From JBIOUF01 sp044866695 (GTDB lineage: Bacteria > Actinomycetota > Actinomycetes > Propionibacteriales > Nocardioidaceae): a stretch of DNA of 5,480 nt. The notes beneath the pieces were generated by a model. That model had not been told where the DNA came from. It ran no database searches and saw only the letters and a list, made by a program, of their open reading frames with translations. This document shows positions 1 through 5,480 of the stretch, piece by piece. The DNA is taken from the NCBI GenBank assembly GCA_044866695.1, contig JBIOUF010000075.1:1-5480 (forward strand), in the 5' to 3' direction. How positions within the stretch are numbered: the first letter of the stretch is position 1; each line of letters starts with the position of its first letter. A program made the position numbers and the translations under genes.

Positions 1-127
1 CCGTCCGGCGACGCCGCCAGCGCCTTCACCGTCCCGTTCACCGACGGCGCCCACCCCGCCACCAGCTGCCCCGTGGTGATGTCATAGGCCACCAGGTTCG
101 ACCGCGCCGTCAGGCTCGTCCCCGCCG
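1..127. repeat. Terminal direct repeat, left copy
   Basis: Bases 1-127 match bases 5354-5480 with no mismatch and in the same orientation. The copy codes for propeller residues around AYDITTGQLVAGW in both places and in the same frame. It is most simply read as the overlap at the ends of a circular assembly path with a 5,353-bp period. Confidence 0.98.
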
Positions 128-428
128 GCGCACCCGCCGGCCGCACGTCCGAGAACGCACCCCCCGCGTACACCGTGTTGCCCACCATCGTCTGCGCCCA
201 CACGATCCCCGAGTCCAGCTGCACCGTCGGCAACGGGTCCGCCGTCACCGTCGAAGCCGGGTCCCGCTGCTGGAGCTGCGAGGCGCCGGTGGTGTCGGCG
301 GCGTCGGCCGGCTGAGGCACCAGCGCCAGGGCCGTCGCGGCAAGGCCCAGCGCGGTGCACAGCGCGGTGCACAGCGCGGTGCACAGCGAGACGGCCGCCC
401 GGCGGGCGGTTCGCAGAGTCACAGACAT
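1..428 (-). CDS. Giant secreted PKD/LamG surface protein, N-terminal part (runs off left edge)
   Basis: This is the 5' end of a large exported protein. The start ATG (426-428) is chosen because an in-frame TAG (450-452) lies only seven codons upstream and the following residues form a signal peptide: an Arg-containing n-region (MSVTLRTARR), a hydrophobic core, and an AXA cleavage site (A41-D42-A43). The mature start is followed by a short linker and the first propeller motif, VYAGGAF (86-92). The frame stays open to the window edge. Bases 1-127 repeat at the right end, and through that overlap the frame joins the 1090-5480 reading frame without a shift, giving a 1,563-aa protein. If the molecule is linear, this is instead the start of a second tandem paralogue. 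The upstream 203-aa gene ends 21 nt before the start codon, so co-transcription and possibly coupled translation are likely. None of the Cys residues in the signal region sits in a lipobox, so this is not predicted to be a lipoprotein. Confidence 0.9.
   Translation of the reverse strand, partial: MSVTLRTARRAAVSLCTALCTALCTALGLAATALALVPQPADAADTTGASQLQQRDPASTVTADPLPTVQLDSGIVWAQTMVGNTVYAGGAFSDVRPAGAPAGTSLTARSNLVAYDITTGQLVAGWAPSVNGTVKALAASPD
300..428 (-). other. Sec-type signal peptide of the giant surface protein
   Basis: Residues 1-43. Four Arg lie at positions 6-10, the uncharged core runs from about 11 to 37, and a Pro-containing c-region ends in ADA before AD. The core is unusual because it is built from three copies of Cys-Thr-Ala-Leu. 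Signal peptidase I cleavage after A43 is inferred from the AXA pattern. The start is Arg-rich but has no clear twin-arginine consensus, so Sec export is the likelier route. Confidence 0.85.
348..388 (-). repeat. 12-bp in-frame tandem repeat in signal-peptide core
   Basis: The plus-strand unit cagcgcggtgca occurs three times without mismatch (348-359, 360-371, 372-383), followed by a 5-base partial copy (384-388). On the coding strand each unit reads TGC ACC GCG CTG, encoding Cys-Thr-Ala-Leu. Because the unit is four codons long, gain or loss of copies would change the length of the hydrophobic core without breaking the frame. Confidence 0.97.
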
Positions 429-433
429 GGTCT

Positions 434-450
434 GGCCGCCCCCCGCGGCC
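434..450 (-). promoter_or_regulatory. GC hairpin enclosing a G-rich ribosome-binding site
   Basis: Plus-strand ggccgc (434-439) and gcggcc (445-450) are perfect inverted repeats around ccccc (440-444). In the transcript this reads GGCCGC, GGGGG, GCGGCC, then AGACC and the ATG of the giant protein. The only Shine-Dalgarno-like run before that start is the G-run of the loop and adjacent bases. The last base of the upstream gene's TAG stop pairs in the stem, so ribosomes terminating on that gene would disturb the structure. A role in translational coupling is inferred. There is no U-tract, so it is not a typical intrinsic terminator. Confidence 0.5.
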
Positions 451-1061
451 TACGACACCGCGCCCTCGAAGCGTGCCACTCCGGCACCCGCGGTGTACGT
501 GACAAGTATGACGAACCGCCCGGCGGAGTTCTTTGCAATCCCGAAAACGTACGTTCCCTGGACAGACTTCCCGGGCTGGAGCGTGCCGGTGAACGGTGCG
601 GAGGGCTCAGCTGTGAGCGGGGTCGCGACCTGGTTGTCGCCGTAGGTCATGTTCACCATGGCCGTGTCCAGGTCGATCGGCCGCTTCGAGCCGTTGGTGA
701 TCTCCACCACGGCCACGGCCGCGGGTCCCCCGGCCTCGCCGGGCCCGCCCGCCTCGACCGACGTCTTCTCGGTGCTCACCAGCCGGACCTCGACGCCGTC
801 CGGCAGCTCGGCCGAGCGGTCCGCCCCGGCCCGGACGGTCTTTCCGGGCTTGCCCGGACTCACCGTCTGCTCGACGCTGCCGCCCGAGGGCGCAGGCACC
901 TCGGTCGTGCGCAGCGGCACCGGGGACGGTGCCGCTGCGGCGGTGTCCGCCGCGGTTGAGCCGTCGTCCCCACGGTTCAGCAGGACGACGACCACCGTCA
1001 CGATCACGGCCACCGCGAGCGCCGACGCGGCGGCGATGCCTAGGGTGCGCTTGGTCGCCAT
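450..1061 (-). CDS. Membrane-anchored protein with predicted extracellular Ig-like (DUF4352-like) domain
   Basis: A 203-aa protein with a strong ribosome-binding site eight nt before its ATG. Residues 1-6 are short and basic (MATKRT). Residues 7-28 are one hydrophobic helix rich in Ala and Val (ending VVVVLL), and Asn-Arg-Gly-Asp-Asp follows. There is no AXA cleavage site directly after the helix and no lipobox Cys, so it most resembles an N-terminal signal anchor with the rest outside the cell. Residues 30-85 are a Pro/Ser/Thr/Ala/Gly-rich linker. From about 88 to the end the chain alternates short beta strands with patterns such as VAVVEITNGSKRPIDLDT, a GTLQPGKSVQGTYVFGI stretch and FVILVTY near the C-terminus. 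This layout resembles DUF4352/MPT63-type immunoglobulin-like domains of actinobacterial surface proteins; the family match is by eye and tentative. No enzymatic motif is seen. The gene sits 28 nt after the stop of one giant PKD reading frame and 21 nt before the start of another (or the same one, if circular), so it probably belongs to the same transcript and may act with it at the cell surface. Confidence 0.88.
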   Translation of the reverse strand: MATKRTLGIAAASALAVAVIVTVVVVLLNRGDDGSTAADTAAAAPSPVPLRTTEVPAPSGGSVEQTVSPGKPGKTVRAGADRSAELPDGVEVRLVSTEKTSVEAGGPGEAGGPAAVAVVEITNGSKRPIDLDTAMVNMTYGDNQVATPLTAEPSAPFTGTLQPGKSVQGTYVFGIAKNSAGRFVILVTYTAGAGVARFEGAVS

Positions 1062-1069
1062 GGGTACTT

Positions 1070-1075
1070 CTCCTT
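1070..1075 (-). promoter_or_regulatory. Ribosome-binding site of the 203-aa gene
   Basis: Coding strand AAGGAG, within GGGAAGGAG, lies eight nt before the ATG at 1059-1061. This is a near-ideal Shine-Dalgarno and supports that start. It lies inside the 28-nt gap after the TGA stop of the giant gene (1090-1092). The gap is too short for a promoter and shows no hairpin. Confidence 0.85.
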
Positions 1076-1089
1076 CCCGAGCGTGGCGC

Positions 1090-4000
1090 TCAGCTGACCG
1101 TGAGGTCGTCGATGGAGATCACGACCGGCCCGTTGGTCATCGTGCCCGAGCCGTACCCGGAGAACCCGACCTGGCCGGGAGCCTGGAGCGCGGCCTGGGC
1201 GTCGGTGGTCGACACGGTCCAGTCGGTCGGCTCGGTCTGGCCGGCCGCCCACACCTTCGCCCGCAGGCGGGTCTGGCTGCCCTCCTCGACCACCTCGAAC
1301 AGGACCTGCAGCTTCGAGCCGGCGGTGTGCGTGTAGCCGGTCAGGGCCTTGTTCGCGACCAGGGTCTCGGTCGTGCCGACCAGCTTGGCGACGCCGACGT
1401 TGACCACGCCGTTCGCCCCGAACCGGAGCTTGAGGCGGTAGTCGCCGGCGCTGCTGCGGTGCACCAGGTAGTTCAGGTGCGCGCCGCCGCCGTTCGCCAC
1501 CTTGTCGGTGGTCACCACGAACCGCGACACGGTGTCGACCAGCGACACGGGCAGCGTCGCCGTACGGGTCTGCGAGGCGCCGAGGGAGATCCGGCCGGCG
1601 CCGCCGGCGACCGAGAAGCCGGTCGTCGGCGTGGTCCAGGTCCCGCCGGCGTCGGCGGTGCCCCAGCCGGAGGTCACCGACCGAGCGAACGCGTCGCCGA
1701 CCGCGAGCAGCTGGGCGGTCACGGTCACGTCGCGGGTGACCTGGTGGGTGGCCCCGAGGCTGTCGGTGACGGTGAGCGTGACCGGGTAGCTGCCCGCGGC
1801 GGCATAGGTGTGGGCGGCGGTCCGGCCGGTGCCCGAGGTGCCGTCGCCCCAGGCCCACGCGTAGCCGAGCGTCGCCCCGTCCGAGGCGGTCGACGCCGAC
1901 GCGTCCACGGTGGTGGTCAGCCCCTGGGTCGACGCCGTGAACGCCGCGACCGGCTTTGCGTGCGGCTCGGGGGCCGGGCCGGCCACGGTGAGGTCGTCGA
2001 CCGCGAGGGTGACCGGTCCGTTGGTGACGGTGCTGGTGCCGTAGCCGACGAAGCCGACCTGGCCCGCGGTCTGCAGGGCCGCCTGGGCGTCGGTGGTGGT
2101 GAGCGTCCAGTCGGTCGGCTCGCCCTGGCCGTGCGGCCAGACCTTGGCCCGCAGCCGCGTGGAGCCTGCGGTCGTGGTGGTCTCGAACGCGACGTCGAGC
2201 TTCGCGCCGGCCCGGTACGTGTAGCCGGTCAGCACCTTGGTGGCGACCAGCGTCTCGGTCGTGCCGACGGTCCTGGCGACGCCGACGTTGACCGCGCCGG
2301 CCGAGGAGAACCGGAGCTTGAGCCGGTAGTCGCCCGCGGTGCTGCGGTGCACCAGGTAGTTCAGGTGCATCCCGCCGCCGTCGGCGACCTTGTCCGCGCT
2401 CAGGGTGAACCGCGAGACCGTGTCCTTGACCGCGACCGGCAGGGTCGCCGTCCGGGTCTGGGACCTGCCCAGCGAGATCCGGCCCGCCCCGCCGGAGACC
2501 GAGAGCCCGGCCGTGCCGGTCCATGCGCCGCCCTGGTCGGCCGCGCCCCAGCCGGTGGCGACGGTCCGGCCGAAGGCGTCCTTCGCGACGTAGGCCTGCG
2601 CCTCGACGGTGACCTGCTTGGTGACCTGGTGGGTGCCACCCAGGCTGTCGGTGACCCTGAGGGTCACGTCGTAGCTGCCCGCCGCGCCGTAGGCGTGGGT
2701 CGCGGTCCGCCCGGCCCCCTCGGCGGACCCGTCGCCCCAGCTCCAGGCGTAGGCCAGGGTCGCGCCGTCGGAGGCCGTGGAGCCGGAGGCGTCCACCGAG
2801 ACCGTGGTGGCGGTGACGGCGGCGTCGAAGGCGGCCACGGGGTCGGCGTGCGTCACGGTGACCCGCTTGGTGACCTCGCCGGTGGCTCCCCGGCTGTCGG
2901 TCACCCGCAGCCGGACGTCGTAGCCGCCGCCGTGCTGGTAGACGTGGGTCGGCTTGGCCTGCGTCGAGGCGGTGCCGTCGCCGAAGTCCCATTCGTAGGA
3001 GGCCACGGTCGCGCCGTCGCTCGCGCTGGACCCGGTGCCGTCGAAGGCCACCGACAACCCCGAGGCGGTCGGCTCGAAGGAGGCCACCGGCGCCACGTTC
3101 GGCGCGGTGACGGTGACCTCGCGCGACACCTCGCCGACCGACCCGGTGTCGTCGGTGACGGTGAGCGTCACGGTGTAGCTGCCGGCCGCGGCGTAGGCGT
3201 GCTCCGCCGTGACCCCGGTGGCCGCAGCGCTGCCGTCGCCGAAGTCCCAGCGGTAGCCGAGCGGGGTCGCCGAGCGTCCCGGCGCGAGCACCGTGCCGGA
3301 GGCGTCGAAGGTCGCGGTGAGGTCGTCGACCTGCGCCGCGAACGCCGCCGCCGGCGGGTGGGCGCCGGTGCCCAGGTCGTAGTGGGCGCGGACGGTGCCG
3401 GACGAGAGGGCGTTCGGGTAGACCGCGACCTCGTCGAGCGACCCGGCGAACCAGTGGCTCGAGGGCTGGTGGGTCCAGCCGTTGAGGTTGTCGCCGCCGA
3501 CCCGCCAGTAGCCGGGGAAGCCCTCGCCGCTGGTCAGGGACCCGTCGGAGGCCCGGAGCGCCCCGTCGACGTACAGGGAGGTGCCGGAGGGGCCTTGCGT
3601 GGCGACGACGTGGTGCCACCGGTCGTCGTTGTACGCCGCGGGCGTGGTGACGGTGCGGACGCCGCCCGGGTAGGACCCGAAGGTCAGCCGGCCGTCGTTC
3701 TGCATGTAGACGTGCCGGTCGTAGGAGCCGGACAGGTCGCTCTTGCTGCGGCCGTAGCCGATGAGCTTGCCGCCCTGGGTGGTCGCGGTCTTGAACCACA
3801 GCTCGGTGGAGAGCTCGCCGGGCGTGGGCACCACGTCCTGGGTGGCCATCCAGCCGCTGCCGTCACCGCTGAACCGCGACGCGGCGTCGCCGTCGCCCTG
3901 GATCGCGCCGGCGACCTCGGTCAGGCCCGGCCCGCTGTCGGCGTTCATCACGCCGGTCAGGTCGGGCTTGACGCTGGAGCCGCCACCCAGGCGCCAGTAG

Positions 4001-5480
4001 CTCGTGGCGCCGTCGTCGAGCACCGCCGCGGCGTAGCCGGACAGCTCCGCGGTCGAGACGGTGACGTTCACCGGCGCGCTCGTGGCGGTGTTGCCGTCGC
4101 CGTCCTTGGCCCGGACCCGGTAGCCGTACGCCTGGCCGGACGTGGCGGTCGTGTCGGCGAGCTGGACCCGCGGCTGGTTGAAGTACGTGGACTGCTTCGT
4201 CGCCGTTGCGACGGGCGTGCCGGTGCCCTCGCGCAGCAGCTCGTAGGTCAGGTCGAGGTCGTCGCGGTCCCAGTTCGCCGGGATGGACACCCGCACCTGG
4301 CCGGCCCGGGCCGAGGTCGCGGTGGGGACCCACGCGTCGCCGCTGAGCCGCGGCGCCTGCTTGGCGCCGCCCGCGGGCCGGCGGGCGAACCGGACCAGGC
4401 CCCGCTGGCCCTGGCTGTTCACCCCGGGGAACTCCCCGCCCACCGAGACGAAGTCGCCGTTGCCGGTGACCGACCAGCCGGCCTGGCCCTGGCCGGACGC
4501 GGTGCCGGTCAGCCAGTCGGGGAACCAGTTGATCGCCGCGGGGGCCGGGTGGCCGCTCCAGTCGGCGTAGATGTCGTTCACGTTCGCCGAGCGCGAGAGC
4601 GTCCCCTTCGCGGCGGCGGTGTAGGCGCTGGCGTTGCGCATGTTCCCCGGAGAGCCGGACCCCTGCGGCATCGAGCCGATCGTCTCGCAGGCGTGCTCGT
4701 GGCCGGTGGTGTAGACGGTCCTGCCGTCGGAGTAGACCCCGTAGTGGTCGCCGTGGCAGTCCGCGACCCACTTGATCGCCCCGCTGCCGGTCCTGGCGGC
4801 GAAGGTCCCTTCCAGGTTGCCCACCCACTTGTTGGCGTAGACCCAGCCGGTGCCGTACACGGTGTCGGCGTCCGCTGTCAGCGCGAAGATGCCGGCCTTC
4901 CCGGCCCCGTCCTGACCCTGGGCGACGCCGTTCACGACCGTGCTGGGCGCCTCCCACGGCACGATCGCGCCGCTGGTCAGGTCCAGCGCCACCAGGCCCC
5001 GCTGCGCCACGTCGTTCACCGTGCCGAACCGGCCACCCGCGATGAGCTTGTCCCCCGCCGGGTCCAGCACCATCGCGTCCACCTGCAGGTCACTGGTCGG
5101 CGCCCAGCCCAGCAACGCCCCGTTCGACGGCGCGAACGCCGCGAAGTTCCTCCGGGTCACCCCGTTCCCCGCACCGACCAACCCACCCACGTACACCGCA
5201 CCGTTCGTCGCCACGATCGCGTTCACATACGACCCGCCCACCGCCGCCGCGAACCCGGTCACCAACGCACCGGTCTTCGCGTCGAACGCCGCCAGGTTGT
5301 ACCGGGTCACCCCGTTCGCCACCGTGAACGACCCACCCACATAGATCCGCGACCCGTCCGGCGACGCCGCCAGCGCCTTCACCGTCCCGTTCACCGACGG
5401 CGCCCACCCCGCCACCAGCTGCCCCGTGGTGATGTCATAGGCCACCAGGTTCGACCGCGCCGTCAGGCTCGTCCCCGCCG
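1090..5480 (-). CDS. Giant secreted multidomain surface protein (beta-propeller, FN3-like, LamG, 4x PKD, 2x beta-rich domain), main part
   Basis: The frame is open from the right edge to a TGA at 1090-1092. Joined through the terminal overlap it yields 1,563 aa; the 5' end of this copy is otherwise off the window. Domains by residue: a beta-propeller (about 80-470) with GG-type motifs near 86, 146, 196, 246, 308, 356 and 444, resembling delta-60/DUF5122-like repeats and suggesting about seven blades; an FN3-like domain (about 476-581); a LamG/concanavalin-like domain (about 582-806) with YWRLGG, DRWHHVVATQG, LYVDG and GSLDEVAVYPNAL; PKD domains at about 807-893 (WDFGDG at 845), 894-976 (WDFGDG at 931), 980-1061 (WSWGDG at 1013) and 1276-1358 (WAWGDG at 1309); and two copies of a beta-rich domain at about 1064-1266 and 1361-1563. 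The chain ends at DDLTVS, with no LPXTG motif, membrane helix or basic tail. PKD, FN3 and LamG domains are usually structural or ligand-binding, so adhesion or glycan binding is inferred. No catalytic motif is recognised. The nearest following gene, 28 nt away, is the anchored 203-aa protein. Confidence 0.93.
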   Translation of the reverse strand, partial: AGTSLTARSNLVAYDITTGQLVAGWAPSVNGTVKALAASPDGSRIYVGGSFTVANGVTRYNLAAFDAKTGALVTGFAAAVGGSYVNAIVATNGAVYVGGLVGAGNGVTRRNFAAFAPSNGALLGWAPTSDLQVDAMVLDPAGDKLIAGGRFGTVNDVAQRGLVALDLTSGAIVPWEAPSTVVNGVAQGQDGAGKAGIFALTADADTVYGTGWVYANKWVGNLEGTFAARTGSGAIKWVADCHGDHYGVYSDGRTVYTTGHEHACETIGSMPQGSGSPGNMRNASAYTAAAKGTLSRSANVNDIYADWSGHPAPAAINWFPDWLTGTASGQGQAGWSVTGNGDFVSVGGEFPGVNSQGQRGLVRFARRPAGGAKQAPRLSGDAWVPTATSARAGQVRVSIPANWDRDDLDLTYELLREGTGTPVATATKQSTYFNQPRVQLADTTATSGQAYGYRVRAKDGDGNTATSAPVNVTVSTAELSGYAAAVLDDGATSYWRLGGGSSVKPDLTGVMNADSGPGLTEVAGAIQGDGDAASRFSGDGSGWMATQDVVPTPGELSTELWFKTATTQGGKLIGYGRSKSDLSGSYDRHVYMQNDGRLTFGSYPGGVRTVTTPAAYNDDRWHHVVATQGPSGTSLYVDGALRASDGSLTSGEGFPGYWRVGGDNLNGWTHQPSSHWFAGSLDEVAVYPNALSSGTVRAHYDLGTGAHPPAAAFAAQVDDLTATFDASGTVLAPGRSATPLGYRWDFGDGSAAATGVTAEHAYAAAGSYTVTLTVTDDTGSVGEVSREVTVTAPNVAPVASFEPTASGLSVAFDGTGSSASDGATVASYEWDFGDGTASTQAKPTHVYQHGGGYDVRLRVTDSRGATGEVTKRVTVTHADPVAAFDAAVTATTVSVDASGSTASDGATLAYAWSWGDGSAEGAGRTATHAYGAAGSYDVTLRVTDSLGGTHQVTKQVTVEAQAYVAKDAFGRTVATGWGAADQGGAWTGTAGLSVSGGAGRISLGRSQTRTATLPVAVKDTVSRFTLSADKVADGGGMHLNYLVHRSTAGDYRLKLRFSSAGAVNVGVARTVGTTETLVATKVLTGYTYRAGAKLDVAFETTTTAGSTRLRAKVWPHGQGEPTDWTLTTTDAQAALQTAGQVGFVGYGTSTVTNGPVTLAVDDLTVAGPAPEPHAKPVAAFTASTQGLTTTVDASASTASDGATLGYAWAWGDGTSGTGRTAAHTYAAAGSYPVTLTVTDSLGATHQVTRDVTVTAQLLAVGDAFARSVTSGWGTADAGGTWTTPTTGFSVAGGAGRISLGASQTRTATLPVSLVDTVSRFVVTTDKVANGGGAHLNYLVHRSSAGDYRLKLRFGANGVVNVGVAKLVGTTETLVANKALTGYTHTAGSKLQVLFEVVEEGSQTRLRAKVWAAGQTEPTDWTVSTTDAQAALQAPGQVGFSGYGSGTMTNGPVVISIDDLTVS
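1096..1956 (-). repeat. Second copy of duplicated PKD plus beta-rich module
   Basis: Residues 1276-1562, 861 bp. It aligns along its whole length with the module at 1984-2844, which is also 861 bp. Two compensating one-residue gaps are visible, one after the W-WGDG motif of the PKD domain and one after GG-WT of the beta-rich domain. Identity in the beta-rich half is roughly 70% by eye, with long exact runs such as GGAGRISLG, TRTATLPV, LNYLVHRS, AGDYRLKLRF, VGTTETLVA, TRLRAKVW and TTDAQAALQ. Confidence 0.93.
1984..2844 (-). repeat. First copy of duplicated PKD plus beta-rich module
   Basis: Residues 980-1266, 861 bp. It is separated from the second copy by only nine residues (AGPAPEPHA), a short Pro-rich linker. 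Each copy is one PKD domain followed by one beta-rich domain beginning DAFGRTV or DAFARSV. Because the whole two-domain module is duplicated, a single intragenic tandem duplication followed by divergence is the likely origin. Confidence 0.93.
5354..5480. repeat. Terminal direct repeat, right copy
   Basis: Exact partner of bases 1-127. Outside the window edges the repeat cannot be followed, so 127 bp is the length seen and not necessarily its true length in the genome. Confidence 0.98.

Noticed and set aside
82..384. A 100-codon minus-strand frame starting with repeated His-Arg-Ala-Val
   Set aside because: It is a shifted reading of the 12-bp repeat and signal-peptide region. The 428-start frame has a proper signal peptide and joins the propeller.
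348..388. CRISPR array or iterons
   Set aside because: The 12-bp units are directly adjacent with no spacers, and they are explained by four-residue repeats in the signal peptide.
345..389. Lipoprotein lipobox at one of the repeated Cys residues
   Set aside because: Each Cys is preceded by Thr-Ala-Leu or Val-Ser-Leu, with Leu at -1 where a lipobox needs Gly, Ala or Ser. An AXA site follows downstream instead.
1062..1089. Promoter or terminator between the giant gene and the 203-aa gene
   Set aside because: The gap is 28 nt, holds the ribosome-binding site, and shows no inverted repeat, T-run or -10/-35 pair.
929..1336. Plus-strand open frames here and at 355-645, 1502-1789, 2390-2593, 3761-4000, 4283-4570 and 4940-5344
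   Set aside because: All lie opposite well-supported minus-strand domains, have no convincing ribosome-binding site or domain, and carry composition expected of antisense GC-rich DNA.
1040..3799. A 919-codon open frame on the minus strand overlapping the giant gene
   Set aside because: It is Arg/Gly/Pro-rich low-complexity protein in a shifted frame of a domain-rich gene. At this GC content shifted frames stay open by chance, and no domain is recognisable.
3863..4957. A 364-codon open frame on the minus strand
   Set aside because: Another Arg-rich shifted frame under the LamG/FN3/propeller coding region. The real frame has clear motifs throughout.
1..5480. Small cryptic plasmid
   Set aside because: The ends overlap, but no Rep, relaxase, partition gene, iterons or AT-rich origin is present, and only 49 nt are noncoding in the closed circle. 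Not fully excluded, but disfavoured.

Overview
The window is very GC-rich, with G or C at most codon third positions. The protein families are typical of high-GC Gram-positive bacteria. An actinomycete is the best guess, perhaps Nocardioides/Kribbella-like, but this rests on protein style and not on a search. All convincing coding is on the minus strand.

Layout, read in the minus direction from the right edge: (1) 5480 to 1090 encodes most of a giant secreted multidomain protein: beta-propeller, FN3-like, LamG-like, four PKD domains and two copies of an unnamed beta-rich domain. (2) After a 28-nt gap, 1061 to 450 encodes a 203-aa membrane-anchored protein with a predicted extracellular Ig-like/DUF4352-like domain. 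(3) After a 21-nt gap holding a GC hairpin, 428 to 1 encodes the start codon, signal peptide and first propeller motif of a giant protein of the same type.

The key structural fact is that bases 1-127 are identical to bases 5354-5480. Joining the ends through this overlap gives a 5,353-bp circle. In it, the left N-terminal fragment runs in frame into the right fragment as one complete 1,563-aa protein. Residue numbers below use this joined model, with Met1 at 426-428. The two genes then fill the whole circle except for 21 and 28 nt. No replication gene, origin, promoter or terminator is visible. The overlap of exactly 127 bp equals a common maximum k-mer size of de Bruijn assemblers. I therefore favour a collapsed tandem array of a two-gene operon unit, or two tandem paralogues sharing an N-terminal segment, over a true plasmid. 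A real extrachromosomal circle is not excluded by sequence alone.

Functionally, the pair looks like a cell-surface module. A small anchored protein is followed by a very large exported protein with protein- or carbohydrate-binding type domains and no wall anchor of its own. The substrate or partner cannot be read from the sequence.
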